A stretch of 41,993 nucleotides of DNA from an uncultured Pelagibacteraceae bacterium (GCA_902607625.1 CACLKR010000009.1:1-41993), one strand, 5' to 3'. Positions 21,108-30,513 are shown, counted from the stretch's first letter. Notes: generated by a model from the sequence alone, not told the origin. Numbers and translations are program-made.

Positions 21108-21683
21108 CTAAATAGCCTCCACACTTTTTACTTCGGGTATATAGTGGCATAAAAGATTTTGAACCCCCTGCTTAAGGGTCATAATAGAACTTGGACATCC
21201 TGAACAGCTACCTTTAAGTTCAACAGTAACTATTCCATTATTAAAGGATTTAAATTTTATATCTCCTCCATCTCTAGCAACCGCAGGTCTAATTTTTGAA
21301 TCTAAAACTTCATTAATTTTATCAATTATTTCATTTGATTGAACCGGTTTAGAGTCTGAAGTTGAATTATTTAAAATCTTTGCCAATTCTAAATCTTTAC
21401 CGACAACAACCTCATTTCCTTTAGAATAATAATCATTAATTTCGGAAATAATGCCGCGTTTTAGATCCTCCCAATTTAAGTCTTTTTCTTTTTTTACGGT
21501 AATAAAATCCTCTCCAAAAAATACCATTGTCGTTCCTTCTAAAGATAATATTTTATTCGCTAATGATACCTTGATATTTTTATCATTTTTTAAAAATTCG
21601 ATTGGACCTACCTCAGAAACTTTTTTTCCAGGTAAAAATTTCAGTGTATTGGGATTTGGAGTATGCTCTGTCTCTACTATCAT
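21108..21683 (-). CDS. NfuA/NifU-type iron-sulfur cluster carrier
   Basis: The 191-residue protein combines the Nfu N-terminal domain (MIVETEHTPNPNTLKFLPG, about 1-88) with a C-terminal NifU domain (about 118-191). The cluster-binding CxxC is Cys160 and Cys163 in LKGSCSGCPSSIMTLKQGVQ. It delivers 4Fe-4S clusters to client enzymes; possible clients in this window are MiaB and Nth. It follows trpS by 34 bases. trpS-nfu is a common alphaproteobacterial neighbourhood. Confidence 0.93.
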   Translation of the reverse strand: MIVETEHTPNPNTLKFLPGKKVSEVGPIEFLKNDKNIKVSLANKILSLEGTTMVFFGEDFITVKKEKDLNWEDLKRGIISEINDYYSKGNEVVVGKDLELAKILNNSTSDSKPVQSNEIIDKINEVLDSKIRPAVARDGGDIKFKSFNNGIVTVELKGSCSGCPSSIMTLKQGVQNLLCHYIPEVKSVEAI

Positions 21684-21717
21684 AATAAATACTTAATATT
21701 ATACAAAAAATCGCTTA

Positions 21718-22728
21718 TCAAGTGAACTTTGTGAGTCCTATTATCTCATATATTTCTTTAAGATTATTTTTGGCTATTATATCTGCTTTTTTTGAACCTT
21801 TCTCTAAAATTTTATTGAGGTAATTTTTATCTTTTAATAATTTTTTTATTTCGCTACCTATTGGACAAATTCGCTCAATAAGTGATTCGCTTAATTTACT
21901 CTTAAAAGTAGAAAAATTTTTACCACCAAATTCTTTTAAAACTTTGGCTACTTCAATTCCATTGATGCTTGCATAAATCGATATAAGATTTGTGGCTTCG
22001 TGTCTATTTTTTAATCCAATTATTTCTGATGGAATAGAATTATTATCAGTTTTAGCTTTTTTAATTTTTTGATCAATTAAATCTTTATCATCTTTTAAAT
22101 TTATTCGGCTTTGGTCGGAATCTTCAGATTTGCTCATTTTTTTCATTCCATCTCTTAAACTCATTACCCTGGAAATTTCTTTAGGAATCAATGGTTCTAC
22201 TATTGGAAAATAATTGTCACATTTAAAATCATTATTAAATTTTTTTGCAATATCTCTCGTTAACTCCAAATGTTGTTTTTGATCCTCGCCTACTGGAACA
22301 TGGGTAGCTTTATATATAAGTATATCAGCTGCCATTAAATTAGGATAAACCAACAGACCTACACTGGCATTTTCTTTATTAGTACCTGCTTTTTCTTTAA
22401 ATTGAGTCATTCGATTCATCCATCCAATTCTAGCAACGCAATTAAATATCCACGCCAATTCACTATGCGCAGCTACGCTAGCTTGGTTAAATATGATATT
22501 TTTTTCAGAACTTAAGCCCGATGCAATAAAGCTGGCGACAGTCTCTAAAATATTAGATTTTAATTCTTTTGGATCTTGATGGTTAGTAATTGCATGTAAG
22601 TCAACTATACAATAAACACATTCAAATTTATTTTGTAAATCAACAAAATTTTTTATTGCTCCCAAATAGTTTCCTAAATGTAAATTTCCTGTAGGCTGAA
22701 CTCCCGAAAATACTCTTTTTTTATGCAT
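21718..22728 (-). CDS. trpS: Tryptophanyl-tRNA synthetase
   Basis: This class I aminoacyl-tRNA synthetase is 336 residues, normal for the bacterial enzyme. The HIGH-type motif is TGNLHLGN (13-20) after FSGVQP, and the KMSKS loop is exact at 197-201 (DGMKKMSKSEDS). GEDQKQHLELTRDIA and MAADILIY are further family blocks. It follows murJ with a 12-base gap and precedes nfu. No T-box or leader structure fits in the gap, so it is probably transcribed with murJ. Confidence 0.97.
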   Translation of the reverse strand: MHKKRVFSGVQPTGNLHLGNYLGAIKNFVDLQNKFECVYCIVDLHAITNHQDPKELKSNILETVASFIASGLSSEKNIIFNQASVAAHSELAWIFNCVARIGWMNRMTQFKEKAGTNKENASVGLLVYPNLMAADILIYKATHVPVGEDQKQHLELTRDIAKKFNNDFKCDNYFPIVEPLIPKEISRVMSLRDGMKKMSKSEDSDQSRINLKDDKDLIDQKIKKAKTDNNSIPSEIIGLKNRHEATNLISIYASINGIEVAKVLKEFGGKNFSTFKSKLSESLIERICPIGSEIKKLLKDKNYLNKILEKGSKKADIIAKNNLKEIYEIIGLTKFT

Positions 22729-22740
22729 ATATAAAATTTT

Positions 22741-24267
22741 TTATTTTAATTTAATATCTTTAAATTTAAAAGCTCCCGAAAAATTTGAAATTAAAAAATA
22801 ACTTATTAAACTAACTATCACTATAATAAATAAGTAAATAGATTTCCAACTTTCATTATAGTCAAATTTATCTGAAAAAAAGCCTAACAATAAATACAAA
22901 ATTATTCCCATTACAACCACAGATAATATCATACGGGGAAATTTATAAATAAATTTACTATCAAAAATATGTAGGTCTCTTTTTTTTATAAAATAGTAAT
23001 ACATTAAAACGCTTATCCAGGAAGAAATTGAGGTTGCTATCGGTATTATAACAAAACCAAACCTGTTAAATAAAGATACGCTAATTATTATATTTAAAGT
23101 TACCGAGACAACTGATAGGTAAAATGGTGTCTTGGTATCGTTTCTGGCAAAAAAGAAATTTGAAAAGATTTTTAATATAGAAAATGCGGGAACACCAAAT
23201 GCAAAAAAGGTAAGTGCAATAGCAGTATTAGTAACACTTAAATTATTGAATGAGCCATAACCAAATAATGATGTAATAACTTCCTCTGATGCTAAAACTA
23301 GAGCGGTTGCGGCTGGTACAGATAAAAATAAACAAAGTTCCAAAGCTCTATTCTGTAAATCAGTAATCTGTTCAGAGTTATTATTTTTGACATATTTTGA
23401 TAATTCTGGAAGCATAACCGTACCAACTGCAATTCCAGCAACAGCAAGATTTATTTGATACACTCTGTCTGCATAATAAAGGTAGGAAACCGCGCCTGCT
23501 TGAAAAGAAGCAATTATAGTTCCAACCAAAATATTAATTTGTGTTACACCAGACGAAAAAATGCTCGGGAGTAATTTACGAAAAAAGAACTTTATTTTTT
23601 CATCTATTTTTATTTTTAAAGTTAAGATTGGTTTAAAATTTTTTCTAACAAAAAATAATAAAATTAATAACTGTAATAAACCTGCAAATGATACAGCATA
23701 GGATAATGTTGTGACATCGGATATATTTAGCCTCTGGGAAAGGAATAATGATCCAATTAATATCACGTTTAATATAATTGGAGCTGCTGCTGCAACAGCA
23801 AATTTATTATATGAATTAAGTATTGCCGCAAAAAAAGAAGCTAAACATACAAAAAATAAAAATGGGAAAGTTATTCTGCTTAAATCAACTGCAAGTTCTA
23901 ATTTTTGGGGATCTTTATAAAATCCTGGAGCTATTAAATAAACCAGCTGTGGCATAAAAATTTCTGCCACCAAAACAAAAAATAATAAAATAATAAAAAG
24001 TAAATTGAATATATTCCTGGCAAAATGGTCTGCCTGTTCTTTATTTTGAGCTAACTCACTAGCATAACTAGGAATAAAAGCAGCATTGAATGTTCCTTCA
24101 GCAAATAATCTTCTAAAAGTGTTAGGCAGTCTAAAGGCTACGAAAAAAGCATCAGCAAAAAAACTCGTTCCTAAAAAAATTGCAATTAATATGTCTCTCA
24201 CGTAGCCAAGTATTCTGCTTATTAGAGTAAAAAAACTAAATGTAGAGGTAGATGCTATTAAGTTCAT
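22741..24267 (-). CDS. murJ: Lipid II flippase MurJ
   Basis: MurJ moves lipid-linked peptidoglycan precursor across the inner membrane. The 508-residue protein is hydrophobic throughout, in the pattern expected for the roughly 14-helix MOP-superfamily fold. It begins with the family signature ISRILGYVRDILIAIFLG, followed by ADAFFVAFRLPNTFRRLFAEGTFNAAFIPSY. It is the first gene of the long minus-strand block murJ-trpS-nfu. It is divergent from maeB with a 52-base gap if maeB starts at 24320. Confidence 0.95.
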   Translation of the reverse strand: MNLIASTSTFSFFTLISRILGYVRDILIAIFLGTSFFADAFFVAFRLPNTFRRLFAEGTFNAAFIPSYASELAQNKEQADHFARNIFNLLFIILLFFVLVAEIFMPQLVYLIAPGFYKDPQKLELAVDLSRITFPFLFFVCLASFFAAILNSYNKFAVAAAAPIILNVILIGSLFLSQRLNISDVTTLSYAVSFAGLLQLLILLFFVRKNFKPILTLKIKIDEKIKFFFRKLLPSIFSSGVTQINILVGTIIASFQAGAVSYLYYADRVYQINLAVAGIAVGTVMLPELSKYVKNNNSEQITDLQNRALELCLFLSVPAATALVLASEEVITSLFGYGSFNNLSVTNTAIALTFFAFGVPAFSILKIFSNFFFARNDTKTPFYLSVVSVTLNIIISVSLFNRFGFVIIPIATSISSWISVLMYYYFIKKRDLHIFDSKFIYKFPRMILSVVVMGIILYLLLGFFSDKFDYNESWKSIYLFIIVIVSLISYFLISNFSGAFKFKDIKLK

Positions 24268-24319
24268 CTTGACATGTAAGCCTTATTTTTGTGACAATTA
24301 TAAGATACTTGTTTTTCAA

Positions 24320-26605
24320 ATGAAGAAAAAGTCCAAAATAGAAAGATACACAGATCAAGAAGCTTTAGATTATCATAACAGTGGAAAATCAGGAAAAATA
24401 GAAATCAATTCCTCTAAACCAATGTCGACACAAAGAGATTTGGCGCTTGCTTATTCGCCTGGAGTGGCCGCTCCAGTCAAAGTAATAGCAAAAAATCCAG
24501 ACGCAGCTTACGATTACACTACAAAAGGTAATCTGGTAGCAGTAATTAGTAATGGCTCAGCAATACTTGGTCTGGGTAACTTAGGTGCTTTAGCTTCAAA
24601 ACCCGTTATGGAAGGTAAAGCAATATTATTTAAACGTTTTGCAGATATAAATGCCATTGATTTAGAAATTGATTCTTCCGATCCAAATGAAATTATAAAT
24701 AGTATAACAAAGTTCGGAAAAAGTTTTGGAGGTATCAACCTAGAAGATATTGCGGCTCCTGATTGTTTTATTATAGAACAAAAACTAAAAGAAAAATTAG
24801 ATATTCCAGTGTTTCATGATGATCAACATGGTACAGCTATAACAACTCTAGCAGGTTTAATTAATGCTTTAGAGATTGTTGGTAAATCAATTAAAAATAT
24901 AAAAGTTGTTGTAACTGGAGCTGGAGCCTCCGCAATTGCTTGTACCAATCTATTTAAAGTCAGTGGTATTCCAAATGAAAATATAATTATGCTTGATAGC
25001 AAAGGGGTTTTATATAGGGGAAGAGATAACCTCGACCAATGGAAATCATCTCATGCCATAGATACAAAAATTAGAACACTTGAAGAAGCTATTGATGGAG
25101 CGGATGTATTTTTAGGATTATCTAAAAAAGATATTCTCACCAAAGATATGGTAAAAAAAATGGCGAAAAATCCAATAATTTTTGCCTGTGCAAATCCGGA
25201 TCCAGAAATTAAACCTGAAGATGTTTATGAAGTAAGAGACGATGCTATTGTAGCTACAGGAAGATCTGATTATCCAAATCAAGTAAACAACGTAATAGGC
25301 TTCCCTTACATATTCAGAGGAGCTTTAGATGTAAGAGCAAAAACAATCAACGAAGAAATGAAAATAGCAGCTGCGCACGCAATTGCGTCGCTTGCTAGAG
25401 AAGATGTGCCTGATGAAGTTGCGGCTGCCATGGGTGGAGAAAGACCACGCTATGGAAAAGAATATATTATTCCTTCAACTTTTGACCCTAGGTTAATTAG
25501 TGTAATCCCAGTAGCTGTAGCAAAAGCTGCAATGAAAAGTGGAGTTGCAAGAAAAGAAATTAAAGATTTTGAAGTTTATAAAGATCAATTAAAACAAAGA
25601 CTCGATCCTTCTGTAACTATCATGCAAGGTATTAATTCACACATTAAAAAAACTCAGAAAAGAGTTGTTTTTGCTGAAGGAGAGGATGAAAATACTTTAA
25701 AGGCGGCAATTGCTTTTAAAAATAGTGGATTAGGAACTCCAATTTTAGTGGCAAAAGATGAAAAAGTTAAAGAAAGATTAAGAGAAATAGGTCTCGACGA
25801 AAATTTTAAAATAGAAATAGTCAACTCAACAAATAAAGAAAAGAGAACAAAATATACTCAACTGCTTTATGAAAAATTACAACGAGAGGGACTGTTAGAA
25901 ATAGATTGCGATAGATTAATTAGAAACGATCGAGTTATGTTTGGATCGTGTATGGTGGCTAGTGGTGATGCGGATGCCATGGTCACAGGCAATACTAGAC
26001 GTTACTCTGCATCTTTAGATAAAATTAAACGTGTAATACCTCCTCGACCAGGTGAAATAATGTTTGCTCTAAGTATGGTGGTAAGTAAAGGTAAAACTAT
26101 ATTTATGGCAGATACACATGTTCATGAATATCCAAATGCACAACAGCTTGCTGATATAGCAACATCATGCGCAAGAGTTGTTAGATTGTTTGGTTTCGAT
26201 CCCAAAATTGCTTTCTTATCTCATTCAACTTTTGGAATACCAATAACTCAGAGAACAAAACATATAAGAGATGCCGTTGAAATATTGAAAAATAAATCTG
26301 TTGATTTTAAATTTGATGGAGAAATGCAGCCAGATGTAGCTTTAGATGAAGAATATAAAGAACTTTATCCTTTCTCGAAAATTGTAGGAAACGCTAACGT
26401 ATTAATTATGCCAGCACAACATAGTGCGGCGATCTCCTTAAAGATGATGAAAACTTTAGGTGGTGCAAAAATTATTGGACCATTTTTAGTTGGACTAGGA
26501 CAGCCTATTGAAATTGCACCATTAAGGTCATCCACCGGGGATATATTAAATTTAGCATCAGTAGCGGCCTATTCTTCTGAGGTAATTGATTATAAAAAAA
26601 ATTAA
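24320..26605 (+). CDS. maeB: NADP-dependent malic enzyme (phosphotransacetylase-fused type)
   Basis: The enzyme decarboxylates malate to pyruvate while making NADPH. From the ATG at 24320 it has 761 residues, the length of the MaeB class. An upstream ATG at 24269 would add 17 residues with no family counterpart and leave almost no space before murJ. Visible blocks are YSPGVAAP (45-52), FHDDQHGTA (165-173) and VTGAGASA (198-205, nucleotide binding). The C-terminal part from about residue 430 is a phosphate acetyltransferase-like domain, usually regulatory rather than catalytic, with MVTGNTRRY and the closing GDILNLASVAAYSS. It converges on dolP with a single base between stops. Confidence 0.95.
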   Translation: MKKKSKIERYTDQEALDYHNSGKSGKIEINSSKPMSTQRDLALAYSPGVAAPVKVIAKNPDAAYDYTTKGNLVAVISNGSAILGLGNLGALASKPVMEGKAILFKRFADINAIDLEIDSSDPNEIINSITKFGKSFGGINLEDIAAPDCFIIEQKLKEKLDIPVFHDDQHGTAITTLAGLINALEIVGKSIKNIKVVVTGAGASAIACTNLFKVSGIPNENIIMLDSKGVLYRGRDNLDQWKSSHAIDTKIRTLEEAIDGADVFLGLSKKDILTKDMVKKMAKNPIIFACANPDPEIKPEDVYEVRDDAIVATGRSDYPNQVNNVIGFPYIFRGALDVRAKTINEEMKIAAAHAIASLAREDVPDEVAAAMGGERPRYGKEYIIPSTFDPRLISVIPVAVAKAAMKSGVARKEIKDFEVYKDQLKQRLDPSVTIMQGINSHIKKTQKRVVFAEGEDENTLKAAIAFKNSGLGTPILVAKDEKVKERLREIGLDENFKIEIVNSTNKEKRTKYTQLLYEKLQREGLLEIDCDRLIRNDRVMFGSCMVASGDADAMVTGNTRRYSASLDKIKRVIPPRPGEIMFALSMVVSKGKTIFMADTHVHEYPNAQQLADIATSCARVVRLFGFDPKIAFLSHSTFGIPITQRTKHIRDAVEILKNKSVDFKFDGEMQPDVALDEEYKELYPFSKIVGNANVLIMPAQHSAAISLKMMKTLGGAKIIGPFLVGLGQPIEIAPLRSSTGDILNLASVAAYSSEVIDYKKN

Positions 26606-26606
26606 T

Positions 26607-27197
26607 TTATTCTTTTTGCCTACTTAAATCAGAAACCATTAAAATACTAGACACAAGTTCCTCAAGATCTACTATTTGTTTTGCTTCTTGAATAATTTCT
26701 TTTTTTTCATCCTCGGTATGTGCGATTCCAAAAATATATGTTTTTTTATTAATTGTATCGATATTAAAATTGGCTGCTTTTATATTTTTATTTAAAATTA
26801 GTGCTGTTTTCAGTTGAGAGGTTATTAAAAAATCTATGGCTGAATTTTTAAAAGAAAATTTTTGTTTAATTGCAATATTATTTTTTACAGATCTCACGCC
26901 TTTAGTTTCCCATGCTATTTTTGTTATTTTCAATTTTTCTTCAGGTTCATCTACTTTTCCTCGTAAAAAAATTCTTCCATCTAAAACTTTTACAGATAGT
27001 TTGACTAGATATTTTTTCTCGTTTAGAGCTAGTCTCGCTATTAAATTTTTTTGCATAATTGAATCATCTATTTGAGTACCCAATGTTCTAGGATCCAAAG
27101 CTATACTTACTCCAGTACCAAACAAGCCGCTTGACGAAGAACCAACGCAAGAGTTTAATGATAATAAAAAAAATAATATTATAAAATTTTTTTTCAT
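26607..27197 (-). CDS. dolP: Outer-membrane lipoprotein with two BON domains (DolP/YraP-like)
   Basis: The 196-residue precursor has a signal sequence ending in the lipobox LNSC (lipidated Cys17). Two BON domains follow, about residues 45-112 (VKLSVKVLDGRIFLRGKVDEPEEKLK) and 118-190 (FNIDTINKKTYIFGIAHTEDEKKEI). This is the architecture and size of E. coli DolP, which helps maintain outer-membrane integrity. The neighbours support the call: in E. coli rsmI, lpoA and dolP are also close together. Here it lies one base downstream of rsmI on the same strand. Function in this organism is inferred from architecture and synteny. Confidence 0.83.
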   Translation of the reverse strand: MKKNFIILFFLLSLNSCVGSSSSGLFGTGVSIALDPRTLGTQIDDSIMQKNLIARLALNEKKYLVKLSVKVLDGRIFLRGKVDEPEEKLKITKIAWETKGVRSVKNNIAIKQKFSFKNSAIDFLITSQLKTALILNKNIKAANFNIDTINKKTYIFGIAHTEDEKKEIIQEAKQIVDLEELVSSILMVSDLSRQKE

Positions 27198-27198
27198 T

Positions 27199-28047
27199 TT
27201 ATTTCTTTAACTTTAAACAAAAATTATAAATTAATTTTTTTGGTAAATTTTCTTTTTTTGAAATAAACTCAACTACGTCCTTATGACTATATTTCTTTAA
27301 CATTTTTTTTATTTCAATTTTAACTGATTCGGTAACCTGTTTTTTAACATTTTTTTCACCCATTTTTTCAGATAAAATAACCGTTAATTCACCTTTTAAA
27401 TTTTCGGATAAATCTTTAATTGATTTAATTTCACCTCTGATAAACTCTTCATGCATTTTTGTCATTTCTTTTGCTATTACTATTTTTCTATCAAAAAAAT
27501 ATTCTCTAAATTTTGAAATATAAAAGTTAATTTTTGAAGCAGGAACAAAAAAAACTACTGAATAGTTTAAATTACTTAAATTATTTAGCGCATTATTTAT
27601 CTCATTTTCCTTCTTTGCTAGAAATCCATAAAATAAATATTTATCACAAAATCCTGAAACGCTAACCGCTGAAGTCACCGCAGAAGAACCCGGAATTGGA
27701 TAAACAATTAAGTTTTCTTTTATACATTTGTTAACAAGTATCATGCCCGGATCAGAGATAGTTGGGGTTCCAGCGTCAGAAATCATTGAAATAACTTTAT
27801 TTTTTTTTATCAATTCTACTATCTTATTACTAACTTTATTTTCATTAAATTTATGGTAGGGAAGAAGTTTATTTTTTATTTGAAAATAAGAAAGCAATTT
27901 CCCTGATCTCCTAGTATCTTCACATAAAATAATATCTGATATTTTTAGGACATTTATAGCTCTAAAGGTAATATCTTCCATATTACCGATTGGAGTAGAC
28001 ACTAAGTAAAGCCCAGGTTTAAAAATTTGTTGTTTATTTTTGTCCAT
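27199..28047 (-). CDS. rsmI: 16S rRNA 2'-O-ribose C1402 methyltransferase RsmI
   Basis: This SAM-dependent methyltransferase modifies C1402 in the ribosomal P site. The 282 residues are full length and show LYLVSTPIGNMEDITFRAINVL, IILCEDTRRSGKLL and MISDAGTPTISDPG, the tetrapyrrole-methylase-fold signatures of RsmI. The C-terminal part is lysine-rich. It is divergent from the LpoA-like gene across 45 bases, the same arrangement as in many proteobacteria. dolP follows with one base between them. Confidence 0.95.
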   Translation of the reverse strand: MDKNKQQIFKPGLYLVSTPIGNMEDITFRAINVLKISDIILCEDTRRSGKLLSYFQIKNKLLPYHKFNENKVSNKIVELIKKNKVISMISDAGTPTISDPGMILVNKCIKENLIVYPIPGSSAVTSAVSVSGFCDKYLFYGFLAKKENEINNALNNLSNLNYSVVFFVPASKINFYISKFREYFFDRKIVIAKEMTKMHEEFIRGEIKSIKDLSENLKGELTVILSEKMGEKNVKKQVTESVKIEIKKMLKKYSHKDVVEFISKKENLPKKLIYNFCLKLKK

Positions 28048-28092
28048 TTGATGCCTAAATTACATTTTATCCTACTTGAATAATTCAGATTT

Positions 28093-29271
28093 ATGAAAAA
28101 ACTAATTATTTTTTTAATATTAACTTATTTATTATTTACAATAAATAGTACTGCTATTAATGAAAACTCTAATGAAAACAATTTAGAAAATGAAAAGGTT
28201 CTAAAAATAGGTGTTCTGCTTCCTTTATCAGGAGAATTCCAAGATATAGGTGAATCTTTTTTAAAAGCCATTCAGTTAGCCTTATATGATATATCAAATG
28301 AAAACATAAAAATTTTTCCTAAAGATAGTAAAGGAAATGCTTTAAATACATATGAATCGGCTAAAGAATTTGAAGAACGAGGTATTAATATTGTTATAGG
28401 TCCAATTTTTCATGAAAGTTTGGAAAGACTGGGTGAAATAAATAAAATTACTTTTATTTCATTAACTAATAAAACTGAAAAAATTCCAAAAAACGCGATT
28501 GCTTTTGGAATTAACATTGATTCACAAATCAATGCTTTAAAAAAATATTTTAATGAAATAAAAATTTCTAAAACATTGCTTTTATCACCAAAGTCAGAAT
28601 TTATTTATCAGTCACAATCTGTTGCCAAAAAAGATATATTAAAATTTTACAGAACATATTCATATGACACCAATCCAAAAAAAATAACTGGGGAAATAGA
28701 AAAAATAACTAAATATAGAGAAAGAAAAAAAGATCTAGAAAGAAGAATTAAGATATTAGAAAAATCAGATTTACTTAAAGACAAAAATGAATTGAAAAAA
28801 TTAGAGCAGATGCATACATTGGGTAAGATAAATTTTGATTCTGTTGTTGTTGTAGATTTTGGCGAAAGACTAAAAAGCGTTTTATCATCTTTTATGTTTT
28901 CTGATGTTACAAGCAATGAAGTAAACTTTTTTACTATTAATCAATGGTTTGATGAAACTTTTTTTAGTGAAAATGCCATGCAAAATTTACATTTTCCGTC
29001 AATCGATTTTGATAATTTAAAAAAATTTAACAAAAAATTTTCAAATAAATTTAATGAAAAGCCTCATAAAGTTTCTATACTCGCATATGATGCTTTGGGA
29101 TTAATTTATTATTGTTGGTCCAATAATAATTTTCAGTTTAAACAAGAGCAATTATATAACAAAAAAGGATTTAAAGGTCTTCAAGGAGAATTTTATATAG
29201 AAGACAATCTGAGTAAACAAAAGTTAAAAATTTACAAAGTCTCAAAAGAAGAATTTATTAAAGTATATTAA
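28093..29271 (+). CDS. LpoA-like periplasmic penicillin-binding-protein activator
   Basis: The 392-residue protein has a signal peptide (about 1-21, MKKLIIFLILTYLLF) and then a type 1 periplasmic-binding fold of the LpoA/YraM kind. The fold begins LKIGVLLPLSGEFQDIGESF and includes VIGPIFHESLERLGEI. A lysine/glutamate-rich helical segment (about 205-240) interrupts it. Position next to rsmI in divergent orientation supports an LpoA relative that activates a class A penicillin-binding protein. Unlike E. coli LpoA there is no lipobox; the only cysteine is far downstream (YYCWSN), so it should be soluble in the periplasm. A branched-chain amino-acid binding role is less likely because no ABC transporter genes are near. 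Its stop shares TTAA with rdgB. Confidence 0.78.
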   Translation: MKKLIIFLILTYLLFTINSTAINENSNENNLENEKVLKIGVLLPLSGEFQDIGESFLKAIQLALYDISNENIKIFPKDSKGNALNTYESAKEFEERGINIVIGPIFHESLERLGEINKITFISLTNKTEKIPKNAIAFGINIDSQINALKKYFNEIKISKTLLLSPKSEFIYQSQSVAKKDILKFYRTYSYDTNPKKITGEIEKITKYRERKKDLERRIKILEKSDLLKDKNELKKLEQMHTLGKINFDSVVVVDFGERLKSVLSSFMFSDVTSNEVNFFTINQWFDETFFSENAMQNLHFPSIDFDNLKKFNKKFSNKFNEKPHKVSILAYDALGLIYYCWSNNNFQFKQEQLYNKKGFKGLQGEFYIEDNLSKQKLKIYKVSKEEFIKVY

Positions 29272-29864
29272 GTAAAGAATTTCTTAATTTTTAGAAATGC
29301 ATTATATCTATGATCAATAGACGTCTTTAGTTTAAATTTCATTTCGCCAAAAGTTTGGCTATATCCATTTGGGATAAAAATTGGATCATATCCAAATCCA
29401 TTTTCCCCTTTTTTTAGGGTTGAAATTTTTCCTTTTACAGTTCCTTTGCCTAAATGGTTTTTTCCATCGGGCCAGAAAAGTGTCATACAACAAACAAATC
29501 TTGCTGTATTATCGTTTCGCCAGTTTGTTTTTATACTGTTCATTTTTACAAAAATTTTTTTTATCGCTAAATCAAAATTATTTTTTTCACCACTCCACCT
29601 TGAAGAATAAATTCCGGGTTCACCTTTTAAAAGATCTATTTCTAGTCCCGAATCATCAGATAGGCAAATCAAATTCATTTTTTTTGAAAAATATGAAGCT
29701 TTAATAAATGAATTTTCCTCAAAACTTTTTCCTGTTTCTTCTGGTGTCAAAATACCATATTCTTTTGGAAAGTACTTTTTTACATTCTTTGGCAGTAAAT
29801 CACATATTTCCTTATATTTTCCTTCATTATTTGTTCCAATTATAATTTCTTCAATTTTATTCAT
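29268..29864 (-). CDS. rdgB: Non-canonical purine NTP pyrophosphatase (dITP/XTP) RdgB
   Basis: RdgB hydrolyses dITP, ITP and XTP to monophosphates to keep deaminated purines out of nucleic acids. The 198-residue protein has the family start IIIGTNNEGKYKEI, the active-site segment LSDDSGLEIDLLKGEPGIYSSRWSG, then FGYDPIFIPNGYSQTFGEM and DHRYNAFLKIKKF. Size and all motifs fit. It is divergent from grpE (43-base gap). In many alphaproteobacteria rph and hrcA lie in this junction; both are absent here. Confidence 0.95.
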   Translation of the reverse strand: MNKIEEIIIGTNNEGKYKEICDLLPKNVKKYFPKEYGILTPEETGKSFEENSFIKASYFSKKMNLICLSDDSGLEIDLLKGEPGIYSSRWSGEKNNFDLAIKKIFVKMNSIKTNWRNDNTARFVCCMTLFWPDGKNHLGKGTVKGKISTLKKGENGFGYDPIFIPNGYSQTFGEMKFKLKTSIDHRYNAFLKIKKFFT

Positions 29865-29870
29865 TTTGCA

Positions 29871-29901
29871 CTAGCAATTTTTTTTTAAGTGACCATATAT
29901 C
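29871..29901 (+). promoter_or_regulatory. Possible RpoH-type promoter of grpE
   Basis: CTAG (29871-29874) and CCATATATC (29893-29901) are 18 bases apart. This is the same spacing and the same -10 sequence as the better motif before dnaK. The -35 core differs from the consensus CTTG at one base. It lies in the 43-base rdgB-grpE gap. Confidence 0.4.
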
Positions 29902-29907
29902 ATACGA

Positions 29908-30504
29908 ATGACAAAATCAGAAAAAAAAGAGCAAGAAAAAAAGCCCGCGCAAGATGAGAATATGATTGAAAAAAACGAACAAAAAGAAAAAAAAAATATT
30001 CCAGTAAAAGACGAAACTCCTGAAGAAAAGCTCAAAACTGTTCAAGAAAAACTGCTTAGAACAATGGCTGAAATGGAAAACCAAAGGAGAAGATTTGAAA
30101 AGGAAAAACAAGAAGCATTCGAATTTGGTGGCTTCAACTTTGCAGTAGAATCTTTATCTCTTATAGATAATATTGATCGTGCTGTTGTTTCATTTAAAAA
30201 TGATGAAAGTTTAAAAAATAATAAAGATTTAAATAAAATTATTGATGGCATAGAAATTGTAAAAAAGGACTTAGTATCTATTTTTAAAAAAAATGGAGTC
30301 GAACCAATAGAATCTATTAATAAAAAATTTGATCCAAATTTTCATCAGGCGATGTTAGAAGTTGAAAATAATACGAAAGAATCTGGAATTGTCGTTCAAG
30401 AAATACAAAAAGGCTATATGATGAAAGGTCGTTTACTTAGACCTTCTCTAGTTGGAGTTGCTAAAAAGAGAGAGGAAAAAGAAAAAAAAGGTGAAAAAAA
30501 ATGA
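29908..30504 (+). CDS. grpE: Nucleotide exchange factor GrpE
   Basis: GrpE releases ADP from DnaK and works as a thermosensor. The 198 residues start with a highly charged Lys/Glu tract (about 1-40), followed by a long coiled coil (about 38-95, with RTMAEMENQRRRFEKEKQEA). The C-terminal beta domain follows (about 135-190), with KFDPNFHQAMLEV and GYMMKGRLLRPSLVGVAK, both diagnostic. The lysine-rich end is typical of the lineage's AAA-biased codons. It starts the grpE-dnaK-dnaJ cluster, 60 bases upstream of dnaK. Confidence 0.95.
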   Translation: MTKSEKKEQEKKPAQDENMIEKNEQKEKKNIPVKDETPEEKLKTVQEKLLRTMAEMENQRRRFEKEKQEAFEFGGFNFAVESLSLIDNIDRAVVSFKNDESLKNNKDLNKIIDGIEIVKKDLVSIFKKNGVEPIESINKKFDPNFHQAMLEVENNTKESGIVVQEIQKGYMMKGRLLRPSLVGVAKKREEKEKKGEKK

Positions 30505-30513
30505 CTTTTTTAG

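Noticed and set aside
29381-29704. 107-codon open frame on the plus strand inside rdgB
   Set aside because: Antisense to strongly conserved RdgB motifs, with low-complexity Phe/Leu-rich content; a shadow of the real gene.
29865-29907. CIRCE-like element (HrcA site) before grpE
   Set aside because: GCACT and AGTG occur in the gap, but the arms and spacing do not fit TTAGCACTC-N9-GAGTGCTAA. RpoH-type boxes explain the region better.
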